Positions 17,847 to 27,772 of a DNA stretch of 64,000 nt are shown in pieces. A model generated the notes under the pieces. The model saw only the letters and a program-made list of their open reading frames with translations, made no database searches and had not been told where the DNA came from. Position numbers and translations under genes: made by a program. Positions within the stretch are counted from its first letter, which is position 1. Each line of letters begins with the position of its first letter. This DNA is from Rhodothermales bacterium. GTDB lineage: Bacteria > Bacteroidota > Rhodothermia > Rhodothermales > VXPQ01. The DNA lies in contig JAJDWX010000038.1 of the NCBI GenBank assembly GCA_022825385.1, positions 1 through 64,000 of the forward strand. The letters run 5' to 3'.

Positions 17847-19367
17847 TCACGGCGAAATGCGCCCCATAAGCCTCGGAAACGGAATGGTCTCCCGCACATG
17901 GTCGATCCCCGCAATCCACGTAAGCAGGCGCTCCAGCCCCAAACCGAATCCGGCGTGCGGAACGGAGCCGAACCGCCGCAAATCCAGATACCATTCGAAC
18001 GCGTCTTTCGGAAGGTCGTGCGCAGCAATCTGTTCTTCGAGAAACGCCAGGTCCGTCGCCCGCTCGCCGCCGCCTATGATTTCCCCGTATCCCTCCGGGG
18101 CCAACACGTCCAGCGCCATGGCGAGCCGCGCGTCGTCGGGGTCTCGTTTCATATAAAACGCCTTGGCGGCGGCGGGATAGCGATGCACCATAGCCGGGCG
18201 ATCGAAATGCCAGGTCAATACCGTTTCGTCGCTGCCCCCGAAGTCGCTGCCCCATACGAAGGATCGGGCCGAATCTTTCCAGGCCGGGAGATTTTGCAAC
18301 GCCTCCGCGATCTCGTCCGCCCGCCGCCGTATCGCAATTTCGCGGGCGTCCAGGCGGCGGCGCTCGCCTTTTTTGGCCTGACCGTATCGCTTCCGGTTTG
18401 CCGCGAATTCTTCGGCGAGCGCAGCGTTTTCTTCCTCCAGGGCTTGCATCCTGTTCTCCAGCATCCGGGCCGTGGCGTCGCTGCGCAGCAAGTCCACCGC
18501 CTCCGTATAGGAAATCCGGGGAAAAGGCTTGCGAACCCGCTCCAGCGGCGCCGTATCGCGTCCGAGGATCGCAAGTTCCTCCGTGCAATGCGCCAGGGCG
18601 TCGCGGGCGACGCGCGTCAGCAAATCCTCGGCCAGGCCCAGCGTATCCTCCAGATCGAAAAACGCCATTTCGGGCTCGATCATCCAGAACTCCGTAAGAT
18701 GCCGCCGGGTCTTGGACTTTTCGGCGCGAAAGGTGGGGCCAAACGTATAAATGCGCCCAAACGCCATGGCCATCGCCTCGCCGTACAGCTGTCCGCTCTG
18801 CGTCAGGTACGCCTTCTCGTCGAAATAATCCAGTTCGAAGAGACTCGACGTGCCTTCTACCGCGTTCCCCGTCAGAATAGGGGCGTCCATCTGCAAAAAT
18901 CCGCGCTCCTGAAAAAACGCATGAATCGACGCGATGAGCTGGTTGCGCATCCGCAAAATGGCCCAGGGCAAGCGGCTGCGCAACCACAAATGGCGATGCG
19001 ACATCAGAAAATCGATCCCGTGCTCCTTGGGCGTAATGGGATACTCCGCGGACGCGCCGACCAGCGCGAGCGAGGACACGACGAGCTCGACGCCGCCCGC
19101 CTGACGCTCGTCACGCACGACCTTGCCCGTTACCGTCAGGGCGCTTTCCTGCGTGGCTTCGTCCGCCACGCGCCAGGTCCCGGCGTCCACGCTGTCCGCG
19201 GCCGCCACGCATTGCACCAGGCCCGTGCCGTCCCGCAACAGCAGAAACAGCAGATGCTTCGAGCCGCGCTTGTTGTAGAGCCAGCCCTTGAGCGTCACTT
19301 CCTGCCCGACATGCGCAGCCAGGTCCTGAATGGTCGCATGCCGGGGTCCGACATCGGCGTGGGTCAT
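17847..19367 (-). CDS. asnS: Asparaginyl-tRNA synthetase
   Basis: Class IIb aminoacyl-tRNA synthetase that charges tRNA-Asn. N-terminal OB-fold anticodon domain (VTLKGWLYNKRGSKHLLFLL, LVQCV), then the catalytic core with motif 2 (TFRAEKSKTRRHLTEFWMIE) and motif 3 (GFGLGLERLLTWIAGIDHVR). The asparagine-specific FGPTFRAE and LTEFWMIEPE phrases distinguish it from aspartyl enzymes. At 506 residues it is about 40 longer than the E. coli enzyme: a charged helical insert (about residues 290-360, opening RMLENRMQALEEENAALAEE) lies between motifs 2 and 3. Its stop is 123 bases before secD; the start is 43 bases after the GWxTD stop. Confidence 0.97.
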   Translation of the reverse strand: MTHADVGPRHATIQDLAAHVGQEVTLKGWLYNKRGSKHLLFLLLRDGTGLVQCVAAADSVDAGTWRVADEATQESALTVTGKVVRDERQAGGVELVVSSLALVGASAEYPITPKEHGIDFLMSHRHLWLRSRLPWAILRMRNQLIASIHAFFQERGFLQMDAPILTGNAVEGTSSLFELDYFDEKAYLTQSGQLYGEAMAMAFGRIYTFGPTFRAEKSKTRRHLTEFWMIEPEMAFFDLEDTLGLAEDLLTRVARDALAHCTEELAILGRDTAPLERVRKPFPRISYTEAVDLLRSDATARMLENRMQALEEENAALAEEFAANRKRYGQAKKGERRRLDAREIAIRRRADEIAEALQNLPAWKDSARSFVWGSDFGGSDETVLTWHFDRPAMVHRYPAAAKAFYMKRDPDDARLAMALDVLAPEGYGEIIGGGERATDLAFLEEQIAAHDLPKDAFEWYLDLRRFGSVPHAGFGLGLERLLTWIAGIDHVRETIPFPRLMGRISP

Positions 19368-19410
19368 CGGCGAAAAAGATTAGGAATAGGCGACAAACCG
19401 GTCCTCCGAG

Positions 19411-20874
19411 CTAACGGCGATATAGCGCCGATTGCCAGTTGGGCAACGAGCGCTCGCCGGGAACGCTGGAATGCAACAATTCGAAACGACCGAACCCGTT
19501 CATGTCCGCAAACACGAAAATGGACTGCCCGTATCCCGGAACATTGTTGTATTGCCATATCTCGTAGGGAACCGTTGCCTGATCGTACAGATGCGGATCG
19601 ATGTCGCTCGGCAATCCGTACGTAACGACCACCCGGCCCCGGTCGCTTTGCCAACCCGGCTCCATGGTGGACGTATACCGGTCGTTGGCATACTGGATGC
19701 GGCTGTAAAAAGCGTCCTTGAACTCGTTGAGCGGCGTCATGGGCCGGTCGTCGCGCTTTTGCCAGAAATCCATGAGAAAACGGCGGCGGGCGTCCAGGTC
19801 GGGCAACCTTCGTATCCGGCGCCGCTCCGTATCGTTGGCGATAAGGCGTGCGTGCGCCAGCCCCTGTTCCACCTCTTCCTCCGTCATGGCCGCATAGGAA
19901 CTCGTTTCGAAATCCAGTTCCAGCGCCGCCGGGTCTTCGCGGGATACGTCCGGGTTATACACGAAAAACTTGCGGGACCGTTCGAAAACGCCCTCGTTTC
20001 TATCGTTGAAGAGCGCCATATGGAGCGCATACGATCCCGTAGGCAACGCGCCCGTATCGAAACTTCCGACGAGAATGTCGGGGGACCTTGCCGCGCGTTC
20101 GAGGCGACGCTCCATGCCGGGCAGCGGATTCGACCGGTCGGCGTCCGCCACATAAGCATACGCCATGTATTGCCCTTGCGCGGAAGCGACCTCCCCGGCG
20201 CCGTACGTTTCCGCATAGTAGTACATGCGGGGCAAGCCTTCGCCAAACAGGCGATTCGGACTGGGATGCACAAGCAATCCATTCTTGAAAAAGACATTCT
20301 CCCGCTGCGCGTTCGGCGCAATGCCCGTGGCCAGCGTAATGTCCGAAATAGCCGCCGCGCCATCCAGTTCGAAACGGTCTACGGCCAGGGATTGCCGCAA
20401 CTGTAATTCGGGGCGGTCGGATGCATCGGAAGCGGCGAGCCGCAACACATACTCGCCCGGCGCGACCGCCGCGCGTATCTGATGCGTAAAATAATGCCCG
20501 GAATGCATCCCGGCGGTATCGGGAAGCGCAAAGCGAAGCACCGTGGAGTCGGCCCAGGCCGGGGCGGCGGACGCCGCGCCCGCCTCCGGCCCCGCGCCCG
20601 CCTCCGGCCCCGCGTTGCGGACCAGGTCAAGGCGCAACGGCAAAAGCGCCGCGAAACCTTCCGGCTCCACCGCCTCGAAATAGAGTGACGGCGCCTCTAC
20701 GCCGATATAAATCTCTACAAGCGACAATGCCTCGTCGTACGCAAAGGACGCATAATCGACGTCTACCCTGAGCGGCGCGTCTTGCGCGCGGACGCCCCCT
20801 GCGAGCAGGCCGAAAAAGACCAGCGGCGCCATGCCCGCCGCGCCGAAAAATCGTGCCCTGAAACAACCGATCAT
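19411..20874 (-). CDS. GWxTD domain secreted protein
   Basis: A 487-residue secreted protein: signal peptide (about 1-30, cleavage after VRAQ), beta-rich N-terminal half with an Ala/Gly/Pro repeat (GPEAGAGPEAGA), and a C-terminal GWxTD domain. The defining motif is seen as EPGWQSDRGRVVVTYGLPSD, a serine in place of the usual threonine, preceded by RRRFLMDFWQKRD and followed by YEIWQYNN and FVFADMNGFGRFELLHS. GWxTD proteins occur in Bacteroidota and Acidobacteriota; function unknown. ATG 20874 is chosen because AAGGGGGA lies 4 bases before it and the signal peptide begins there. Confidence 0.88.
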   Translation of the reverse strand: MIGCFRARFFGAAGMAPLVFFGLLAGGVRAQDAPLRVDVDYASFAYDEALSLVEIYIGVEAPSLYFEAVEPEGFAALLPLRLDLVRNAGPEAGAGPEAGAASAAPAWADSTVLRFALPDTAGMHSGHYFTHQIRAAVAPGEYVLRLAASDASDRPELQLRQSLAVDRFELDGAAAISDITLATGIAPNAQRENVFFKNGLLVHPSPNRLFGEGLPRMYYYAETYGAGEVASAQGQYMAYAYVADADRSNPLPGMERRLERAARSPDILVGSFDTGALPTGSYALHMALFNDRNEGVFERSRKFFVYNPDVSREDPAALELDFETSSYAAMTEEEVEQGLAHARLIANDTERRRIRRLPDLDARRRFLMDFWQKRDDRPMTPLNEFKDAFYSRIQYANDRYTSTMEPGWQSDRGRVVVTYGLPSDIDPHLYDQATVPYEIWQYNNVPGYGQSIFVFADMNGFGRFELLHSSVPGERSLPNWQSALYRR

Positions 20875-20962
20875 GCCATCCCCCTTGCTCAAGCGAAGAA
20901 GTCTCAAAATAGGCCGGGAAAACGGAAAAAGAAAACGAAGGGGCGGAAAAACGCGCAAGCGC

Positions 20963-21772
20963 CTATCGATCAAACCGGGTTACGCCTTCCGAAACAAACC
21001 GGCCCGTTTCGACAAGGTATTGCCTCCCCTCTATCGAAAAAGCGTCCGACGCGATGTCGATTATATTGTAATGATTCCGGGAGCGGTACGCCCGGCGGCC
21101 CCGGGTGCTGGTGGCGGTCCCGGCCACGGCGACCACGATCCGCTGCATGGGGTGCGCGCCCACCGTAATCTCAAGCGGTTCTACATGCGATACGTGCAGA
21201 TGCCCGCACAGAATAAGGGATACGCCCGCCTCGCCCGCCCGATCCAGCGCGCGGGAAGCATGGCGAGCCACGTCGTGCAGCCAGAGGGCGCGCATGCGCG
21301 ACAGCTGATGATGCACCACAAGCACCTTGAATACGGACGAAGGGACCGGCGCCAGGCGCTGCGTAATATCCTCGCAGGTCTTCTCGTCGATGCGCCCGGC
21401 CTTGATCGTGCAGCGGCGGGCCGAATTCATCCCCAGGACCGCCACGCCATCGGTCTGGAAAAACGGCGCCACGTCGGGGTGAATAAAGCGACGATACCGC
21501 TCGAACGGCGCGAAAATGCGCAGGAAAGGTTGCCACCACGGCGAAACGTCATGGTTGCCGGGCACGACAAGCACCGGCGGATTCAGGGCGGCGAGCATCG
21601 CAGCGGCCTCCTTGAACTCGACGAGGCGCGCCCGCTGGGTCAAATCCCCGCTTACGGCGACAAGATCGACATTCGAGGCATTGATTTCATCGACCAGCGC
21701 CCCGACGACGCCGCGATGCGCAATCTTGCCGAAATGCAAATCCGATACATGCGCAATCCTGAATCCGCTCAC
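20963..21772 (-). CDS. Calcineurin-like metallophosphoesterase
   Basis: A 269-residue phosphoesterase with the full dimetal signature: HVSDLHFG, VSGDLTQRA, VPGNHDVS, VVHHQ and CGHLHVSH. This set fits the cyclic-nucleotide-phosphodiesterase-like (CpdA/Icc) group, but substrate cannot be fixed. No signal peptide, so probably cytoplasmic. Starts with GTG 20 bases after the pdhC stop and ends 88 bases before the GWxTD gene, so it looks co-transcribed with the pyruvate dehydrogenase genes. Confidence 0.9.
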   Translation of the reverse strand: MSGFRIAHVSDLHFGKIAHRGVVGALVDEINASNVDLVAVSGDLTQRARLVEFKEAAAMLAALNPPVLVVPGNHDVSPWWQPFLRIFAPFERYRRFIHPDVAPFFQTDGVAVLGMNSARRCTIKAGRIDEKTCEDITQRLAPVPSSVFKVLVVHHQLSRMRALWLHDVARHASRALDRAGEAGVSLILCGHLHVSHVEPLEITVGAHPMQRIVVAVAGTATSTRGRRAYRSRNHYNIIDIASDAFSIEGRQYLVETGRFVSEGVTRFDR

Positions 21773-21792
21773 CGTGCTGGTCCCGTAACAAC

Positions 21793-23085
21793 CTATAACA
21801 ACATGGAAAGCGGCTCCTCAAGATAGCTCCGCACCGTCCCGACGAAAGCAGCCGCGACTGCGCCGTCTACTACGCGATGATCGGACGAAAGCGTCAACTT
21901 CATGCGCTTGCCGGGCGCGATCGCTCCATCCCGGACCACGGCCTCGTCCCGAATCGCCCCGATAGCGAGGATACATGCGTTCGGAGGATTGATGATGGCC
22001 GTAAACTCCTCCACGCCATACATGCCGAGGTTGCTTGTCGTGAACGTAGACCCTTCCCAGTCTTCCGGCTGCAACGAACGGTCGCGCGCGCGGCGGGCCA
22101 GTTCCCGGGTTTCCGCGGCGATCTGCGCGAGCCCCTTTCGGTCCGCATGGCGAATAACCGGCGTCACGAGGCCATCGTCTATGGCTACGGCGATGGCTAC
22201 ATGGACCTGTCCATGCCGTCGAATCACGCCCTCTTGTTCAAACCAGGATGCATTCGCCGCGGGATGCCGCGACAGGGCCAGCGCGCACGCCTTGGTGACA
22301 AGGTCGTTGAACGAAATTTTTACGCCGCCCTCGGCTTCGGCTTTCGCGTTGATGCGGGCGCGCGCCGCGACGGCCTGCTCCACGTCCACGTCCACCGTAA
22401 CGTAAAAGTGCGGCGACGTGTATTTGCTCTCGGCCAGGCGGCGGGCGATGGTCTTGCGCATCTGCGAAATGGGCAGGGTCTCGAAAGCGTCCTCCGCCGG
22501 CGCCTCGAGCGCGGCGGCGCTATAGCCCGGGTCGACGCTCCGGCCCGGGACGGCTTGCCGAATCGCCGCCTCGACGTCCCGTTTCACGATGCGCCCTTCC
22601 GGACCGCTTCCCGCAATCTGCTGCAATGCGACGCCATGCTCTTCGGCCAGACGGCGGGCCAGCGGCGAACTCTTGACGCGCCCGGCGTCTGCGAGAACAG
22701 GCGGCTCCGCGGTCTCCGTCGTTTGCGGCGGAGCCGCTGCCTCGGCGGGCTGTATGGCGCCGTCCCCCGTCGAGGCGGCGGGCGCTTCGGAATGCGCAAC
22801 GCCCGCTCCGCCGTCATACCCGGCAAGCAATCCCGAAATGTCCTCCCCCGCTTCGCCCAGCACGGCGATCAGGCCGCCGATCGGCACAGCCGCGCCCGCC
22901 GGAATTACTTTTTTGAGCAAGACGCCGTCGTCGTACACCTCCAGGTCCATCGTGGCCTTGTCCGTCTCCACCTGGGCGATAATGTCCCCGGACGATACGG
23001 CGTCTCCCTCCTCTGCAAGCCATGAAACGAGGACGCCCTCCTCCATGGTATCGCTCATTTTGGGCATTTCGACAGGAATGGGCAT
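21793..23085 (-). CDS. pdhC: Pyruvate dehydrogenase complex E2, dihydrolipoamide acetyltransferase
   Basis: Core acyltransferase of pyruvate dehydrogenase. One lipoyl domain (residues 1-80, lipoyl lysine in VETDKATMDLEVYD), an Ala/Pro/Glu-rich linker, the E1/E3-binding domain (SPLARRLAEEHGVALQQIAG to EGRIVKRDVEAAI), a second linker, and the catalytic domain ending SSDHRVVDGAVAAAF with its catalytic histidine. The 430-residue length fits a one-lipoyl E2. It lies 123 bases after pdhB. No E3 gene is in the window, so lipoamide dehydrogenase must be encoded elsewhere. A related branched-chain E2 is unlikely given the pyruvate-type E1 pair. Confidence 0.94.
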   Translation of the reverse strand: MPIPVEMPKMSDTMEEGVLVSWLAEEGDAVSSGDIIAQVETDKATMDLEVYDDGVLLKKVIPAGAAVPIGGLIAVLGEAGEDISGLLAGYDGGAGVAHSEAPAASTGDGAIQPAEAAAPPQTTETAEPPVLADAGRVKSSPLARRLAEEHGVALQQIAGSGPEGRIVKRDVEAAIRQAVPGRSVDPGYSAAALEAPAEDAFETLPISQMRKTIARRLAESKYTSPHFYVTVDVDVEQAVAARARINAKAEAEGGVKISFNDLVTKACALALSRHPAANASWFEQEGVIRRHGQVHVAIAVAIDDGLVTPVIRHADRKGLAQIAAETRELARRARDRSLQPEDWEGSTFTTSNLGMYGVEEFTAIINPPNACILAIGAIRDEAVVRDGAIAPGKRMKLTLSSDHRVVDGAVAAAFVGTVRSYLEEPLSMLL

Positions 23086-23208
23086 GGTCCGGCGTACGAA
23101 GTAAAGATTTTCTTGGTAAAAACGCGCTTTGGGCGTGATGTCAGGCAGATTTAGCGCGGAAACGTTTTCCGGGTTCGCAAACGACGCATCCGGGAAGCCG
23201 CCCCGCGT

Positions 23209-24192
23209 TCAACGCGCGTAGAGCGCTTTTTTGGCGGCCGCTACGATATCCTCGGTGCGCGGCATGTAATACTCGATCAGGTTTTTGGCGTACGGAGCCG
23301 GCGCGTCCTTCGCCGTCACGCGCAGGACGGGCGCATCCAGCCAGTCGAATACGCGCTCCTGTACCTGGCAAGCCACCTCCGACGAAAAACTGGCGAACGG
23401 ATTGCTTTCGTCCACAACCACGAGCCGGTTGGTTTTTCGTACGGAAGCAGCGATCGCGTCGATATCCAGCGGGCGGATGGTCCGCGGATCGATGACTTCG
23501 GCTTCGTACCCGTCTTCCGCCAGCCGGTCGGCTGCTTCCAGCGCGCGCCAGTAACTCTTCTGATGCGCTACGAGGGTCACGTCGGCGCCTTCGCGCGCAA
23601 TCCGCGCCTTGCCGAGCGGGATCAGGTAATCGGCAGCGTCCGAAACCTCCCCCTTCAACCCGTACATGGATTCGCTTTCGAGGAAAATCACCGGATCGTC
23701 GTCCCGGATCGCCGACTTCAGCAGTCCCTTCGCATCGTCCGGGTTGGAGGGCGCCACCACCTTCAGGCCGGGAAAATACGAATACAGGGATTCGACCGCC
23801 GTGTTGTGCGTCGCGGCCAACTGTCCCGCCGCGCCGTTCGGCCCCCGAAAAACGATGGGGATCGCGTACTGCCCGCCCGACATGTAGCGAATTTTCGCCG
23901 CATTGTTGACCAGCTGATCGAACGCTACGAACGAAAAATTAAAGGTCATGAACTCGACGACAGGGCGCAACCCGGCCATGGCGGCGCCCACGCCAAGCCC
24001 TGCAAAGCCGCTTTCGCTGATCGGCGTATCGATCACCCGGCCCGCGCCGAAACGATCCAGCATCCCCTCGCTGACCTTGTACGCTCCATTGTACTCGGCA
24101 ACCTCTTCGCCTATCAGAAAGATGTTCTCGTCGCGCGCCATCTCCTCCACCATGGCGGCGCGAATCGCTTCGCGAAATTGCAATACAGCCAT
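23209..24192 (-). CDS. pdhB: Pyruvate dehydrogenase E1 component, beta subunit
   Basis: The 327-residue beta subunit of heterotetrameric E1, which with the alpha subunit decarboxylates pyruvate on thiamine diphosphate. Typical marks are FREAIRAAMVEEMARDENIFLIGEEVAEYNGAYKVS (opening), TPISESGFAGLGVGAAMAGL, and PRTIRPLDIDAIAASVRKTN near the C-terminus. Starts 12 bases after the pdhA stop, so the pair is tightly coupled. Confidence 0.96.
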   Translation of the reverse strand: MAVLQFREAIRAAMVEEMARDENIFLIGEEVAEYNGAYKVSEGMLDRFGAGRVIDTPISESGFAGLGVGAAMAGLRPVVEFMTFNFSFVAFDQLVNNAAKIRYMSGGQYAIPIVFRGPNGAAGQLAATHNTAVESLYSYFPGLKVVAPSNPDDAKGLLKSAIRDDDPVIFLESESMYGLKGEVSDAADYLIPLGKARIAREGADVTLVAHQKSYWRALEAADRLAEDGYEAEVIDPRTIRPLDIDAIAASVRKTNRLVVVDESNPFASFSSEVACQVQERVFDWLDAPVLRVTAKDAPAPYAKNLIEYYMPRTEDIVAAAKKALYAR

Positions 24193-24204
24193 AATCTGCG
24201 TGGA

Positions 24205-25359
24205 TCAATCGGTTAAAAACGGATAGTCGGTTTGCGCATATACATGCTCGTATATCTCGGGGAGGGCCGGCGCGGGGCTTTCTTCGCTGAAGGCAACCGA
24301 ATCCATCACTTCCTGCTTGATTTCGGCGTCCGCGGCGTCCAGGTCCTCGTTCGAGGCCAGTTCGCGCTCCAGCAGGTAGCCCTTGAGACGAATGATCGGG
24401 TCTTGCTCCTTGCGCGCGTCCAGTTCTTCTTTGGTCCGGTAATTCGCCGGGTCGCTCATGGAATGGCCCCGATACCGGTAGGTGCGCACCTCCAGAATCG
24501 ACGGGCGGTTGTTCCGGGCCATCGCGATATGGTCGGACATGGCCTTGTACACGCTGAAAATATCCATGCCGCTGGCCAGCGCGGAAGGCATGCCGTAACT
24601 ATCGGCGTACCGGTAAAAGTCCGGCTGCGCAAACGCCCGGTGGGTCGCCGTGCCCATGGCGTACTCGTTGTTCTCGATCACAAAGACGCACGGCGTTTCG
24701 TACAGCGCCGCCAGATTCATGGTTTCGTGAAAAGACCCCTGCCCCACGGCCCCGTCGCCGAAATAGGTCAGGCACACGCCGCCGTCGCCCTTGTACTTGT
24801 GCGCAAAGGCAATGCCCGCGCCTACGGCGATGTGCCCGCCGACGATGCCATGCCCGCCGTAAAAATTCAGTTCTTTCTTGAAATAGTGCATGGACCCGCC
24901 CTTCCCTCTGGAAGAACCGCCCACCTTGCCGAAGAGCTCCGCCATGCATTCGTTCGACGTCATGCCGAGCGCCAGCCCAAGGCCGTGATCCCGATAGGCC
25001 GTGATCACCGAATCCTTGCCTATTTCCATGGCGTACGCCGACCCGGTGGACACCGCCTCCTGGCCAATATAAAGGTGCAGGAAGCCGCCGATCTTTTGCT
25101 TGCCGTACATTTGCGCCGCCCGCTCCTCGAACCGGCGCTGCAACAACATGTTGCGATACATGGCGCGCGTCTCGTCGTCGGAAATCCCGAGTTCCTCGTG
25201 GGTATACGCGCCCGCCGGATAATCGACGAAGGGCTCGCTTGCGCCGTCTTCCGCCGTCGCGGCGGAATGGCCATTCTGGCTCACAGCCGAAATCCCATTG
25301 CCTTGCGCTTTACCCTCTGCGACAGGTTGCCTTGTTTTTTTCCGCGTTTCACCAGCCAT
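24205..25359 (-). CDS. pdhA: Pyruvate dehydrogenase E1 component, alpha subunit
   Basis: The 384-residue thiamine-diphosphate-binding E1 alpha subunit. Seen: LLQRRFEERAAQMYG, GFLHLYIGQEAVS, the ThDP motif GDGAVGQGSFHETMNLA closing with ENNEYAMGT, and the loop YRYRGHSMSDPANYR. It has an N-terminal extension of about 45 residues, rich in polar and alanine residues, before the conserved domain; E1 alpha proteins without this are nearer 340 residues. First gene of the pdhA-pdhB-pdhC-phosphoesterase-GWxTD run; its promoter must lie in 25360-25623, shared with the divergent glycosyltransferase gene. Confidence 0.96.
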   Translation of the reverse strand: MAGETRKKTRQPVAEGKAQGNGISAVSQNGHSAATAEDGASEPFVDYPAGAYTHEELGISDDETRAMYRNMLLQRRFEERAAQMYGKQKIGGFLHLYIGQEAVSTGSAYAMEIGKDSVITAYRDHGLGLALGMTSNECMAELFGKVGGSSRGKGGSMHYFKKELNFYGGHGIVGGHIAVGAGIAFAHKYKGDGGVCLTYFGDGAVGQGSFHETMNLAALYETPCVFVIENNEYAMGTATHRAFAQPDFYRYADSYGMPSALASGMDIFSVYKAMSDHIAMARNNRPSILEVRTYRYRGHSMSDPANYRTKEELDARKEQDPIIRLKGYLLERELASNEDLDAADAEIKQEVMDSVAFSEESPAPALPEIYEHVYAQTDYPFLTD

Positions 25360-25623
25360 GGCGTATCACAGCATGCATTGTTTTTCAAAAACGACGAACC
25401 GGGCCGTTAACCCGTTTGTATCAGAATAGAATCCGGGGGGTTTCCTGTTTCCCTAAAATTAATCGAACATCGCCTCGGGCGATAGCCCACGCATGGACGC
25501 GCGCGCCTTTCGGAACCGCCCGCCCGCTCCTGTGTCAGAATGCGGCTTGCGCATGCGCAGTTCGTTAAGATAATAAAAAATCGCAATATTTTCCGTACGC
25601 TGTTCCGCAGATTTTCGCTCCCC

Positions 25624-26382
25624 GTGAAACCGCTTCGCAAACAGGATGCTTCGGACGAGAATCGCTCCATAGTGGTGATTCCCACGTACAACGAAGCCGA
25701 AAACGTCCCCGTCGTGCTCGACGAACTCATGACGCTCCCCGAGCAAGTGCACGCGCTGGTGGTAGACGACGGCTCGCCCGACGGCACGGGCCGGTGCGTC
25801 AAGACGCGCATGCAGAAATACCCCGGGCGCATCTCGTTGATCGAGCGGGAAGGAAAAATGGGCCTCGGTTCCGCCTATCTTCGCGGCTTCGACTGGGCGC
25901 TTGAGCGGGGGTACGCCTTTATTTGCAGCATGGACGCAGACTTGTCGCATAATCCCGCCGACATTTCCCGCCTCATCGCGCCCGTCCTCGAAGGCCGCGC
26001 CGATCTGGCGGTCGGATCGCGCTACGCAGAGGGCGTACGCGTCGTGAACTGGCCGCTTACCCGCCTCATCCTCTCCTACTGCGCCGGCATGTACACCCGT
26101 TTCGTAACGCGCCTCCCGATCCGGGACGTAACCGCCGGGTTCATGTGCTACCATCGGCGCGTACTCGAAGCCATCGACTTCGACCGGGTCGCCTCCAATG
26201 GATACTCCTTCCTGCTGGAAATGAAATTCCGGGCCTGGCGGCAGCGATTCGTCCTGCTGGAAATCCCGATCATCTTCACCGAACGTACCGAAGGCCAGTC
26301 CAAGATGACGCGGGCCATCGTGCGCGAAGCGGCGTTCAAAGTCTGGGAACTCCGCCTGCGGCAACTGTTCGGACGCTTGTAG
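25624..26382 (+). CDS. Polyprenol monophosphomannose synthase-type glycosyltransferase (GT2)
   Basis: Family 2 glycosyltransferase of the dolichol-phosphate-mannose synthase type, moving a sugar from a nucleotide to a polyprenyl phosphate at the inner face of the membrane. Motifs: VVIPTYNEAENVP, VVDDGSPDGTG, the DxD-type site MDADLSHNP, GSRYAEG and SNGYSFLLEMKFRAW. It ends FTERTEGQSKMTRAIV and lacks C-terminal transmembrane helices, like the soluble type. The start is GTG 25624 (252 residues); the frame runs open to ATG 25540, but that stretch is AT-rich and promoter-like. Divergent from pdhA. Confidence 0.9.
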   Translation: MKPLRKQDASDENRSIVVIPTYNEAENVPVVLDELMTLPEQVHALVVDDGSPDGTGRCVKTRMQKYPGRISLIEREGKMGLGSAYLRGFDWALERGYAFICSMDADLSHNPADISRLIAPVLEGRADLAVGSRYAEGVRVVNWPLTRLILSYCAGMYTRFVTRLPIRDVTAGFMCYHRRVLEAIDFDRVASNGYSFLLEMKFRAWRQRFVLLEIPIIFTERTEGQSKMTRAIVREAAFKVWELRLRQLFGRL

Positions 26383-26497
26383 CGAGCGTACAATTTTACA
26401 CGCTTTGCACGAAAAGCCCGCATCCCCTCCATCCCTTGCGCGTTAACAGGCCCAGCGAATCGAACTATCCACCTTTCAACGCGGAAATAATATATCC

Positions 26498-27742
<1,245 letters not shown>

Positions 27743-27772
27743 CGCCGCAGCCCGGAAACGAGGCGGGCGCGG

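Noticed and set aside
17742-19625. Plus-strand open frame of 627 codons across asnS
   Set aside because: The asnS gene on the minus strand is complete; the opposing frame has no domain signature.
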